64,000 bases of DNA from Pseudoalteromonas luteoviolacea (GTDB lineage Bacteria; Pseudomonadota; Gammaproteobacteria; Enterobacterales; Alteromonadaceae). The first letter of the stretch is position 1. Each line of letters starts with the position of its first letter. Below are positions 55,847-64,000 of the stretch, one piece after another. A model generated the notes under the pieces. It searched no databases. It saw only the letters and a list, made by a program, of their open reading frames with translations, and was not told where the DNA came from. Made by a program: the position numbers and the translations under genes. The stretch is from assembly GCF_001696455.1 (NCBI RefSeq), contig NZ_MAUJ01000001.1, positions 806,001 through 870,000 of the forward strand. Reading direction: 5' to 3'.

Positions 55847-57793
55847 TTAGAAGAAATAACGCTTACCGTTCCATAGCTGTGTTTTACCAGCATCTAAGCC
55901 AACGAATTGCACGTTACCTTGACCATTTACATCATCAGGTAAAGAGAACTCAACTAGTTTTGCAGCAGGGCCGTATGCATACACATTAATACGCTCAACT
56001 TTTACATCGTTCACATACACATCTACATGTTCAGTGTTTTTAACTTCAATCGAGAATACACCTTGCGTCTGAGCCAGTTCTACTACTCGAGGTTGTAAGA
56101 AGTTTACTGTAGAAGCTGATTGTGGCTGGCTAAGTAGGTCACGAGCAATCGTGTCAAAGTTGCCAACATCATTGTCTAAAATGCTGCTAAGTGTCTTTGG
56201 TACTACCTGGTTTGAAACACAGCCAAAGTCTTCAATCAGCGCGTTCTTATTATGGCCGTGACGCACCATTTGTCTCCAAGAAACGGTCATTTCTTGGTTA
56301 TAAGGTAGGAATTCAAATTTAGGCGCTCCAGCGTAACGCGCAAATATTGAGTGTCTTAGTACGTTTGCACCACCAGCGCCGGTACGCAGATTTTCACCAT
56401 AAACTTTTGCAGCACCATTATCTTGTACAGCACAAGTAAATACGTCACCTGATGAATACGTTTTCGCGTTTGACCACACACCTACAGGTTTATAGTAAGA
56501 CTGACCAAATGCATTGTTTTGCGCTTTTGTCACATACGTTTCAGTTGCTGTATATTGTGCATTTGTGCCAGCGACATCTGCTAGAATATTCACCCAATTT
56601 TCGCCAAGCGTGGAGAAAATGGTATCGTTCAACAAGTGATGGTTGATGTCTGAGTTAATGAAACGAAGTTCTGTCGGTGAAGTTCTTTTCGCTGTGAATA
56701 GTTGTACTAATTCATCTGCGTATAGGATATTACCGCCCGGATTGTTACGTACGTCAAATACGAGTGCGTCGGTATTAGCAAGCTCATTTTGCATCAAGCT
56801 GCTAACAATCCACACAGCTTCTTCTTTTGTGTTATTAGGAGAGAAGCTATCTAGCTGAATATAACCGACAGTTTGTCCATCAACCTCTCGGATAGCCCAT
56901 GAAATTTCGCTATCTGCTGTTGGGGTCGTAGCAAATGGTGATGCATTATCTTCATCTAATTCAGCTTTAATATCAGCAAACATCTGAGCGTCTAAATTCG
57001 TGCTGTCAGAAATTGAATCTGCTAGCGCTGCATCTGAGCTGTTTGACGCTGCTGCTGTGCGAGGTAATCTAGCTACCCAAGGAACAACGGTAGTATATGT
57101 TTCGCCTGTAGCATGTGATACAAACTCAATTGTCACTTCGTTTTCTTCTGGCACCAATGAGATTGCATGGCCTTTATATGTAATTGCTTCAAGTGCACGA
57201 ACAAAGCCTGCATCAGGGTTTGCACCGAATCCAGTATTTAGATTTTGTGCTACAACGTCATAAATAGATACACCATTGTAAGAAATTACTTTATCACCAA
57301 CCTCTGGCAGTCTCACGCCACCAACATAAGGTACTAAGTTTTCCAGCAGGTTAGATACACGCACCTCTGGATTACCTAATACATCAACTGTTTTGTCGAA
57401 TTCGAAAGGTAAAATAGAAGCAAAGTTTCTAACAGGTGTTGGGTGAACATAAACTAAGTGCAGGTCACGCTGCGCCTTAAAGATTTTAGTTAGGCGCTCA
57501 TTTAGCTGTTTTGAGCTTAGAGAGTCAAGCTCCGCGATTACGTCGTTGATAGCGTCAACTGGGTTCACATGACCAGTTGGTGAAATACCATAGTAAAGGT
57601 CTTTTGCGTAACGGTGTACGTATAGCCCTTCAAGCAGTTGTTTGGCTTGATTAACAACCGTTAATTTTTCCTGTTGAGTGTATTCTGGGTATTGGATCTG
57701 ATCTCTTGTTTCAGAAAGTAAAGCGTAGTTACTAGCAAAAGCTTGAGAACCGAATGTAAGTGCTAAAACACTAGCCAATATAGACTTTTTCAT
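55847..57793 (-). CDS. Secreted S41-family peptidase
   Basis: Predicted secreted protease of the C-terminal-processing (tail-specific) family. From ATG at 57793 (AGGGAAAAAG upstream) it has 648 residues with a signal peptide ending AFA (near 20). A PDZ-like segment (VGDKVISYNGVSIYDVV, near 190) precedes the S41 core: GYIQLDSFSPN, ALVFDVRNNPGG and the nucleophile region YSSGDVFTCAVQDNG followed by GENLRTGAGGANV, where the first or second Ser of YSSGD is the likely nucleophile. The C-terminal ~150 residues are unassigned. Monocistronic. Confidence 0.87.
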   Translation of the reverse strand: MKKSILASVLALTFGSQAFASNYALLSETRDQIQYPEYTQQEKLTVVNQAKQLLEGLYVHRYAKDLYYGISPTGHVNPVDAINDVIAELDSLSSKQLNERLTKIFKAQRDLHLVYVHPTPVRNFASILPFEFDKTVDVLGNPEVRVSNLLENLVPYVGGVRLPEVGDKVISYNGVSIYDVVAQNLNTGFGANPDAGFVRALEAITYKGHAISLVPEENEVTIEFVSHATGETYTTVVPWVARLPRTAAASNSSDAALADSISDSTNLDAQMFADIKAELDEDNASPFATTPTADSEISWAIREVDGQTVGYIQLDSFSPNNTKEEAVWIVSSLMQNELANTDALVFDVRNNPGGNILYADELVQLFTAKRTSPTELRFINSDINHHLLNDTIFSTLGENWVNILADVAGTNAQYTATETYVTKAQNNAFGQSYYKPVGVWSNAKTYSSGDVFTCAVQDNGAAKVYGENLRTGAGGANVLRHSIFARYAGAPKFEFLPYNQEMTVSWRQMVRHGHNKNALIEDFGCVSNQVVPKTLSSILDNDVGNFDTIARDLLSQPQSASTVNFLQPRVVELAQTQGVFSIEVKNTEHVDVYVNDVKVERINVYAYGPAAKLVEFSLPDDVNGQGNVQFVGLDAGKTQLWNGKRYFF

Positions 57794-58144
57794 ATCTTTT
57801 TCCCTAAGGTTGTTTTTGTTGTTCCTGAAATACAAACCTGTGTTTTTAAAAAAAATAACAATAAAGACAAAAAAAACGATGTTTTTTATCAATTTATTTT
57901 CATTGGTTGTATCTTAAATGGGTAAAAATCCAATTAAAACAAATGGATATATTTTTTTAGTTAAATTGAAGAATTGTGGGCTCAACGTACCAATCAGATA
58001 AGAGAACGTCGTAATTTTATTTTTATTGAGTAAATGCCGTAATTCACTAATTAGAGAGTTTTGTCTATGGTTAAATCTTGCGTGTAGGTGATGCAAAATT
58101 GCTAAATTTGCACGATTATTCAATTTATTAAGGAAGGTGGAATT
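57794..58144. other. Divergent intergenic region
   Basis: 351 bases between the S41 gene and the DUF1579-like gene, strongly AT-rich with T-runs. Promoters for both genes must be here; no -10/-35 pair stands out. No RNA or repeat is seen. Confidence 0.5.
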
Positions 58145-58681
58145 ATGCGACTGGTAGTGTTTTTGGTATCAATGGTAAATTTTAGCGTTCAAGCTGGCCC
58201 TTGTAATAGCGATCAATATCGTAACTTTGACTTTTGGCTTGGAGAATGGCGAGTTGAGTCTAATGGAAAACTGGCTGGTAGCAGCAAAATCAGTAAAATT
58301 TTAGGTGGTTGTGTTTTGCTAGAAGAATACGAGACGCCGACTGGTTTTAAGGGAAAAAGTCTAAACATTTTCGACAAATCTTCTGGTAAGTGGCATCAAA
58401 CCTGGACTGATAACACCGGTTTATTACTCAAATTAGAAGGTGAGTTTTTAGATGGTAAAATGGTTCTGCGTGGGCAGACTAAGCAACCTGATGGTGTTGT
58501 CAAAACGCATGAGATTAGATGGGAAAAAAGCGCGGAGCATAGGGTACATCAGCATTGGCGTACGTCTTTAGATCTAAAACTTTGGAAAACGGAATTCTAC
58601 GGAGAATACAGCTTAAAAGCAGACGCTGAATCAAAGATACAAAGTGTTACAAGTAAAGAAGGGCAAAAACCTCAGTACTGA
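58145..58681 (+). CDS. Exported DUF1579-like protein
   Basis: 178 residues with a signal peptide ending VQA (near 17). NFDFWLGEWRV near the N-terminus, then LGGCVLLEEYETPTGFKGKSLNIFDKSSGKWHQTWTDNTG and GEFLDGKMVLRG, is the family pattern of a lipocalin-like barrel. Function unknown. Ribosome site GGAAGGTGG is good. Stands alone. Confidence 0.75.
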   Translation: MRLVVFLVSMVNFSVQAGPCNSDQYRNFDFWLGEWRVESNGKLAGSSKISKILGGCVLLEEYETPTGFKGKSLNIFDKSSGKWHQTWTDNTGLLLKLEGEFLDGKMVLRGQTKQPDGVVKTHEIRWEKSAEHRVHQHWRTSLDLKLWKTEFYGEYSLKADAESKIQSVTSKEGQKPQY

Positions 58682-58928
58682 TTGACATACATTGTCTAGT
58701 ACTATTAATTAAGACTGTATAGTTTATGAGACTCGAAAATCGACTAACCAATTAAAGGGTAGGTGAGCTCGGCGTTGTGCTGACTTCATTATTAAAAAGT
58801 TTCATTGATACAATTGAATTAATGCAAAGATTAATAAATTGCCAAGATATAATTTAACGAATGAATTGTGTTGTGCATTTTTGTATAGTGCTTAAAAGGT
58901 AATATTGAAGTATGTGTAAAGGGAAGTC

Positions 58929-59291
58929 ATGCCTATATCTGTATTTGTTTTAATTTGTTTAATAGGTATGTTGCATCACTATATTGGTTATAAGCTCATC
59001 CTAACGAAAAAAGCGTTAGACAAAGTTGAACCTAAATATCTACTAGGTAAGTACTGTACAAAAAGGGTCTTGAAAAATATCTGGCATTTCTCTACAGCGT
59101 GTTGGTTCGGGTTCGCAGCTTTAATCTTTATGCTTACAATTGGTAAAACACCGACCAAAGATGCTTTGATCATGATAGTAACTGTGATTTTTTCGGTAAG
59201 CGGCTGGCTATCCTCTACATTCAGATGTGCAAAGACCATTTATTGTCTTACTTTTATATTTGTCGCCGGGTTTAGCGCGGCACATATTTAA
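58929..59291 (+). CDS. Small integral membrane protein, hypothetical
   Basis: 120 residues with four hydrophobic segments (near 2-24, 50-72, 80-95, 98-118). No motif recognised. Ribosome site AAGGGAAG sits seven bases before the ATG. Convergent with the azurin gene across a hairpin. Confidence 0.6.
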   Translation: MPISVFVLICLIGMLHHYIGYKLILTKKALDKVEPKYLLGKYCTKRVLKNIWHFSTACWFGFAALIFMLTIGKTPTKDALIMIVTVIFSVSGWLSSTFRCAKTIYCLTFIFVAGFSAAHI

Positions 59292-59311
59292 CCTTTTTGG
59301 TATGAACAATT

Positions 59312-59345
59312 CAGCCAGAGTCGATATTATTCCTGATTCTGGCTG
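59312..59345. terminator. Hairpin between convergent genes
   Basis: CAGCCAGA and TCTGGCTG pair perfectly around an 18-base loop. No U-run on either side. Confidence 0.4.
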
Positions 59346-59360
59346 TAGGTTAGTTTGGCG

Positions 59361-59810
59361 CTACACTATTTTAAAAGTGCCTTTCATAATCGCAAAATGA
59401 CCAGGGAATGAGCAAAAGAATTGGTAATTACCGTCCTTACTCAGACCTTTTGTTGAAAAGGTAATAGAAGTAGATTCTCCACCGCCTATCACTTTAGTTG
59501 AAGCAAAGACTCTCACATCGTCTGGTTTAACGTAATTGTTTTTCACACCAGCGCGCATCCCATCAGAAGCGACTGCCTTTACATTCTTCTTCTCTGTTAG
59601 TACCCAGTTATGGCCCATGGCGGCTGCTGGTAACTTACCTGTGTGGATCAAAGTGAGCTTAACCTGCTCACATTTACTAGGAACTGACATTGTTTTCTTA
59701 GAAAACTGCATCATGTCATTTGACTCTACAGATAATTCACATTCGTTTGCACTACTATGGAAAGCCGACGATGCCAGCGCTGCAACTGTAAATTTAGTCA
59801 AGTTGTTCAT
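59361..59810 (-). CDS. Azurin (blue copper protein)
   Basis: Periplasmic electron carrier. From the ATG at 59810 (AAGGAG upstream) it has 149 residues with a signal peptide; the mature part starts ECELSVESNDMMQF, as in Pseudomonas azurin. All copper ligands are present: His in MGHNWVL, Cys in FFCSF, His in PGHFA and Met in IMKG. A Fur-box-like sequence at 59831-59847 lies 20 bases before the start, which is unexpected for a copper protein. Monocistronic. Confidence 0.95.
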   Translation of the reverse strand: MNNLTKFTVAALASSAFHSSANECELSVESNDMMQFSKKTMSVPSKCEQVKLTLIHTGKLPAAAMGHNWVLTEKKNVKAVASDGMRAGVKNNYVKPDDVRVFASTKVIGGGESTSITFSTKGLSKDGNYQFFCSFPGHFAIMKGTFKIV

Positions 59811-59830
59811 TGATGTTACTCCTTGAATAG

Positions 59831-59847
59831 AAATTATTATCATTATC
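59831..59847 (-). promoter_or_regulatory. Fur-box-like site before azurin
   Basis: On the minus strand GATAATGATAATAATTT: two perfect GATAAT hexamers and a third weaker unit in the hexamer-array model of the Fur box. It is just upstream of the ribosome site. Confidence 0.5.
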
Positions 59848-60700
59848 TTGCAAACACATGCGTTAGTAAATTGCTAATTTCCTAAATGAGGTAAGTTTGA
59901 AGAATTTATTTTGATTTAGAACACCACATCTTCTTTTGGATGAAAGACACTTGAATTTAGATTTGAGTTAGCAAAATTTGTTAAACCTGATATCTTCTAT
60001 TTTGCGTGAGTTTTTGAATTCATTTTTAGTTTTTCGTCGGTAGTAATCGTCCTGTTTACTTCATTATCTGGATCATAATGTTCACCGTAAATAAGAACGT
60101 TTCCACCTTTCATAATTACCTCTCGGAATTATCTTCAACTTTAAGAATAGCCTGTATAGGCTTGAAAGATCACGTCACTTTTTTAAAACAGACTATTCAG
60201 CGTTCTACGAAAACCACTGAATGCTCGGAACTGACACACATTAAACTGTCAGATTTTTTCAGTTCTAGACAGGCCAAGTTAAGACTTTCCAGTTTTCACG
60301 TTGATTTTATACTCCTATCGTTCTTTATCTAGGTGAAAGAGCTCCTACAGCTAGTTAATTACTTTTCACTTTCTTCCTGCCTTAGACATTTTAAAAATAT
60401 TTTAAGGTGACTGTTATTTCTTCGAGTGTTTACGGTTTGTAATAATAAGTTTCATTTGGCTAATGATTTTAACATTTTCATGAGCTCAAGTTGATTGTTG
60501 AGCTTTTGACAGTCTTCCCGCCTTAATTCTACGTAAATTGACATTGTTTTTTAATTTTTCTGACAAAAAACTTTAATAAAAGGTTGCAATGTTAAAAATT
60601 AACAGATAACTTGTATTTGAAAGGGGTACAAAATAACAGCAAGTAGGAAACTATCGCAGTGGAAGCGACAACAATAAAAACTATCCACTAAGGAATTAAC
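59848..60700. other. Long non-coding stretch before the S8 protease
   Basis: About 850 bases. A frame at 60078-60332 (84 codons) has no ribosome site worth the name and no family resemblance. A hairpin AGCTCAA/TTGAGCT at 60483-60504 with TTTT after it looks like a weak terminator, without an evident gene in front. The last ~80 bases should hold the protease promoter and the AAGGAA ribosome site. Confidence 0.5.
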
Positions 60701-62701
60701 ATGAAAAATACATTTAAGCTAACTTCGTTAGCACTGGCCTTATCAGCACTTTCATCAACAGTCGTACAAGCGCAAGAGACTAAACAGTACATTTTAAAGC
60801 AAAGTGACTTAAGCATTTTTGCGCCTGAAACGAGTCGTTTTTCCAGAGCGAATATTGCACTTGATTTTGGTGCAGAGCCAGCTGCGGAAATACTCTCTAA
60901 TGACCATTCTGGCAAAGTTGTCACGATGGCACTTACACCGGAACAGGCTGCTAAATTGAAAGCGTCAGGTCAGTACAAATATGTTGAAGAAGATTATGAG
61001 TACAAGCCGTTCAATGCTGCGTCTTCAGGTGAGGTTTCACCTTATGGTCTAGCAGAGGTACAAGCACCATTGTTACAAGATACGAATGCAGATCTTTTTA
61101 AAGTTTGTGTTATTGACTCTGGTTATGACCTTGGGCACCCTGATTTACCTCAAAACGCAACTGGTTTTACTGATTTACCGGGTGGCCTTACTTGGTATCA
61201 AGACGGTTCTGGACATGGTACACACGTAGCGGGAACAATCGTCGCACTCAAAAATGGTACTGGTGTTGTTGGTGTTTTACCAAATGATAAAGTAGGCATT
61301 CATAATGTGCGTGTATTCGACAACGATGGTAAACAAGGTTTAACGTCACGTATTGCCCGTGCAGTAGACAACTGTGTTGAAAATGGTGCTAAGGTCATCA
61401 ATATGAGCTTAGGTGGTGGTAGCCCTAGCCAATACTTCCAAGAGCGACTGCAAGCCGCATATGATAAAGGTGTATTACTGATAGCTGCAGCTGGTAATGA
61501 CGGCAATGCCACAATGAGTTATCCAGCAAGCTACGATACGGTAGTATCTGTTGCGAACATCGATGAAAACCGCGTTAAAAACCCATCATCTCAATACAAT
61601 GCACAAGTAGAGATCTCAGCTCCGGGCACAAATGTATTATCTACAGTGCCTAGAGGCACAGGTGTACTAGCTGGTGTTACTGCTGGTGGTGTGTTTGTGC
61701 AAGGTGCCGGTATGACTAATTCAGTTGAAGGCAAAGTGAGCGCTGAGCTAGTTGATTGTGGTCAAGGCCTAACAAGTTGTGCGGCAACGCAAAGCATCTG
61801 CCTAATTGAGCGCGGTGGTGCGTCATTCAAAGACAAAGCAGCAAATTGTCAAGCAGGTGGCGGTGTTGCAGCTATCGTTTATAACAATGCGCCGGGTGCC
61901 TTTGGTGGTACATTGGGTGATGGTGTTCACGGTGTAACAATTCCTGTTATTTCTTTGTCGCAAGAGCAAGGTACTGCACTGCAAAGTTCGGTTGGTTCAA
62001 CGGTTGAGTTGCAGCTAGAAGCTATTTTAGATTACAGCGAAAAATCAGGTACTTCGATGGCTAGCCCTCATGTTGCAGGTGTTGCAGCGCTAGTATGGAG
62101 TCAGCACCCAAGCTGTTCTAATGTTGATATTCGAAATGCACTTAATGCAACTGCAATTGACCTAGGTACAGTCGGCCGTGATGATGAATATGGCTATGGA
62201 TTAGTACAGGCTAAAGCGGCATCTGACTATATCGCAACAAATGGTTGTGGTGGCGCGCAAGATAATAATGCGCCTGTTGCGAACTTCACTTTTAGCTGTA
62301 ATGACTTAGCTTGTACGTTCGACGCAACTTCTAGCCGTGATGCAGATGGCCAAATTATTAGCTACGACTGGAATATCGATGGTTTTAACGCAACGGGTTC
62401 AAAAGTGGCTCACACTTTTGCTAATGCAGGCAGCTATCAAGTTTCGGTAACTATAACTGATGATTTTGGTGCAACGCACAGTGTTGCGAAATCTGTAACT
62501 GTTACAGATGGTGGAAATCAAACTGGTTGTATCGGTTTAGACACTTGGTCTTCAGCAAAAATCTATGTCGGTGGCACCGAGGTTGCTTATAACGGTCGTA
62601 AATATCGCAGTAACTGGTGGAACAGAGGTGCAAACCCTGAGCAAAATTCAAATGTAGGTAATGATTGGAAAGTTTGGACTGATTTAGGACTATGTAACTA
62701 A
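60701..62701 (+). CDS. Secreted subtilisin-like S8 protease with PA, PKD and carbohydrate-binding domains
   Basis: 666 residues. Signal peptide (ends AQA near 25), inhibitor-like propeptide (about 26-105), catalytic domain with Asp139 (VIDSGYDLGHPDL), His172 (GSGHGTHVAG) and Ser452 (SGTSMASPHVAG). A protease-associated (PA) domain is inserted between His and Ser (about 320-440; CLIERGGASFKDKAANCQAGG). A PKD domain (about 520-600; DATSSRDADGQIISYDWNID) and a CBM5/12-like chitin-binding module (about 610-666; WSSAKIYVGGTEVAYNGRKYRSNWWNRGANP) follow, so it probably acts on chitin- or collagen-associated protein. Confidence 0.96.
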   Translation: MKNTFKLTSLALALSALSSTVVQAQETKQYILKQSDLSIFAPETSRFSRANIALDFGAEPAAEILSNDHSGKVVTMALTPEQAAKLKASGQYKYVEEDYEYKPFNAASSGEVSPYGLAEVQAPLLQDTNADLFKVCVIDSGYDLGHPDLPQNATGFTDLPGGLTWYQDGSGHGTHVAGTIVALKNGTGVVGVLPNDKVGIHNVRVFDNDGKQGLTSRIARAVDNCVENGAKVINMSLGGGSPSQYFQERLQAAYDKGVLLIAAAGNDGNATMSYPASYDTVVSVANIDENRVKNPSSQYNAQVEISAPGTNVLSTVPRGTGVLAGVTAGGVFVQGAGMTNSVEGKVSAELVDCGQGLTSCAATQSICLIERGGASFKDKAANCQAGGGVAAIVYNNAPGAFGGTLGDGVHGVTIPVISLSQEQGTALQSSVGSTVELQLEAILDYSEKSGTSMASPHVAGVAALVWSQHPSCSNVDIRNALNATAIDLGTVGRDDEYGYGLVQAKAASDYIATNGCGGAQDNNAPVANFTFSCNDLACTFDATSSRDADGQIISYDWNIDGFNATGSKVAHTFANAGSYQVSVTITDDFGATHSVAKSVTVTDGGNQTGCIGLDTWSSAKIYVGGTEVAYNGRKYRSNWWNRGANPEQNSNVGNDWKVWTDLGLCN

Positions 62702-62732
62702 TTCCTTATTGTACGATTGAGTAGTAGAGTTA

Positions 62733-62759
62733 AAGGCGACACTAGTGTCGCCTTTTTTT
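62733..62759 (+). terminator. Rho-independent terminator after the S8 gene
   Basis: GGCGACACTAGTGTCGCC is a perfect palindrome followed by T7. Confidence 0.93.
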
Positions 62760-62920
62760 GTATTGAAGAGTTCTAGCAAGGGGAAATGTTTGCCAGCCTT
62801 TTATCAGATGACTTTTGCTCAATGTTTTACTTTTGCGATACTTAAGTGGGGAGTTAACGTGCTGACAGTAAAGTCAAAGTGGAATTGTAATTTTCTAACG
62901 AGCCGTGTGTTGGTCTCAAA

Positions 62921-62952
62921 TGTAACAGTGTCCTTCCTTGAACACTGTTACA
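62921..62952 (-). terminator. Hairpin after the TonB receptor gene
   Basis: TGTAACAGTGT and ACACTGTTACA pair perfectly (11 bases) around a 10-base loop, about 18 bases past the receptor stop on the minus strand. Only TTT follows, so termination is presumed. Confidence 0.55.
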
Positions 62953-62969
62953 GCGTTAACGAAAATAAT

Positions 62970-64000
62970 TTAGAAACGATACTTTAAATTGGCAGTCACT
63001 GTACGACGTTGGCCATAGAAGCAATCGCCTCGTACTAGACAGCTTGTAATAACGGTTTTATCAGCGAGGTTATCGACATTTAAGCTCAGCTCGTAGTCAC
63101 CAAAGTTATAACCGATCATCATATCAAAAAGAGTAAAGCTGTCGGTTGTCAGTGCTTTGTGATAGTCAACACCACCAACACTTACAGAGCGACTTCCATC
63201 AAAAGTCTTTCCTACGTAACGAATGCCAGCACCGAACTTTAACCCTTCAACAAGGTTATCAGCGCGGTAAGTTGCCCAAACTGAGGCCAAATGCTCAGGG
63301 GTAGCCGACAGTGGTGCATCATCAGTGGCTATTGCTCCAACTGCACCTTGTAAGGCTGCTGCTCTTAAGGTTGGATCTTGAACAGCAAATGCGCCAGACA
63401 AAATTGTTTCAGGTGATTGTGGTGTTGTGTCATTTTCTGTAGTCGTGTAAGCATATGATGCATAAACATCAAATTGTTCCCACTCTAATTGAGCTTCTAA
63501 CTCAAAACCTTCAACAGAAACTTCGCCATCTTGCAAATGCAAAGTAGGGGATACACGACGAATATGGTTTTTGTCTTTGATGTGGAATACGCTTGCTGTA
63601 ATTAGATGCTCAGTACCAGCTGGCTGATACTTAACACCATACTCAAATTGCTCACCTTCTTTTGGCTTATACGCGCCGCCTTGTGGCTTTAAATCATAGA
63701 GCGGTTGGAAAGATTCTGAATAGCTTGCATAAGGTGAAAGGCCATTGTCGAACAAATACAAAGCTCCAATTCGACCTGTGGTAGCGCTTTGGCTATCGGA
63801 TTTTCCTGATGTCTCTGTATCAACATTATCGTGACGCAATGCAGTATTAACAACGAAGCCACCGTATTCGAAAGTTGTTTGAATATATCCACCCAGCTGT
63901 GTATCTACTTTTTCAGGTGCGTCGACAGTGACTGTTGTTGGGAGTGCATCGGCTTGACCATAAACAGGGCTATACAAGTCTAGTAAGCTACTCACTGCTC
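62970..64000 (-). CDS. TonB-dependent siderophore receptor, C-terminal part (5' end beyond window)
   Basis: Outer-membrane beta-barrel for ferric-siderophore uptake. The frame is open to the window edge, so the plug, TonB box and signal peptide are outside. About 343 residues show barrel repeats (GGYIQTTFEYGGFVVNTALRHD, LSPYASYSESFQPL, EGEQFEYGVKY, VEGFELEAQLEWEQFDVYASYAYTTTEND), a surface-loop pair of Cys (CLVRGDCFYGQRRTV) and the final phenylalanine YRF. FpvA/FhuA-like siderophore receptor is the likely class. Confidence 0.93.
   Translation of the reverse strand, partial: AVSSLLDLYSPVYGQADALPTTVTVDAPEKVDTQLGGYIQTTFEYGGFVVNTALRHDNVDTETSGKSDSQSATTGRIGALYLFDNGLSPYASYSESFQPLYDLKPQGGAYKPKEGEQFEYGVKYQPAGTEHLITASVFHIKDKNHIRRVSPTLHLQDGEVSVEGFELEAQLEWEQFDVYASYAYTTTENDTTPQSPETILSGAFAVQDPTLRAAALQGAVGAIATDDAPLSATPEHLASVWATYRADNLVEGLKFGAGIRYVGKTFDGSRSVSVGGVDYHKALTTDSFTLFDMMIGYNFGDYELSLNVDNLADKTVITSCLVRGDCFYGQRRTVTANLKYRF

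Noticed and set aside
60078..60332. 84-codon ORF in the gap before the S8 protease
   Set aside because: No convincing ribosome site, random-looking composition and no family resemblance.
62745..62987. 80-codon plus-strand ORF after the S8 gene
   Set aside because: It starts inside a strong terminator and overlaps the receptor gene end on the other strand; no ribosome site.

Overview
The window reads as a chromosomal segment of a marine gammaproteobacterium of the Alteromonadales, most likely a Pseudoalteromonas. The basis is AT-rich coding DNA, core gene orders shared with enteric bacteria and Shewanella (thrS-infC-rpmI-rplT; ald/lrp-ftsK-lolA-rarA-crcB-serS; rmf next to fabA), and many secreted hydrolases. 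This is inference from gene content; there is no rRNA or tRNA gene to test it. I see no phage, insertion sequence, integron, CRISPR array or toxin-antitoxin locus.

Layout. 1-1.7 kb: end of a NatAB-type ABC exporter operon. 1.8-3.7: TPR/GGDEF diguanylate cyclase. 3.8-9.1: RND efflux pump with its periplasmic adaptor, facing a TetR regulator across an intergenic region with three operator-like repeats. 9.4-10.9: DUF3010 protein and an endonuclease/exonuclease/phosphatase. 11.1-14.5: thrS-infC-rpmI-rplT, with an AUU start on infC and RNA structures suited to autoregulation. 14.5-23.6: short-chain dehydrogenase, M14 peptidase-gloC-Lrp-family regulator, SulP transporter, cupin, LysR, cytochrome b561-YceI, and a deaminase resembling yeast cytosine deaminase. 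23.7-33.0: a more accessory stretch with a frameshifted DUF2235 gene, an iron-regulated ChaN-like lipoprotein, a GEVED/metzincin protease, an unusual response regulator and a Calx-beta/DUF4114 secreted protein. 33.0-39.6: aguA-aguB-mfd-csiV and a small lipoprotein on the minus strand. 39.6-43.1: PilZ-like, chemoreceptor and HDOD signalling genes. 43.3-51.4: ald facing lrp-ftsK-lolA-rarA-crcB-serS. 51.9-52.7: rmf and fabA, fabA with a near-perfect FabR-type palindrome. 52.9-55.0: PTPS-like, M23 peptidase and thioesterase operon. 55.4-64: secreted S41 and S8 proteases, azurin with a Fur-box-like upstream site, small hypotheticals, and the C-terminal part of a TonB-dependent receptor.

The genes suggest a copiotrophic marine heterotroph: secreted proteases (M6-like, S41, S8, M14) feed peptide catabolism, alanine dehydrogenase and Lrp manage amino-acid nitrogen, and AguA/AguB make putrescine from agmatine. 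Iron acquisition appears as a TonB receptor, a heme-binding-type lipoprotein with a Fur box and an azurin with a Fur-like site. I did not find a clearly undescribed multi-gene system. The best leads are cis-regulatory (triple operator at 8.4 kb, pseudoknot before rpmI, thrS hairpin, FabR palindrome, Fur site before azurin), the frameshifted DUF2235 gene, and proteins with unassigned domains (response regulator at 28.9 kb, Calx-beta/DUF4114 protein at 30.5 kb).
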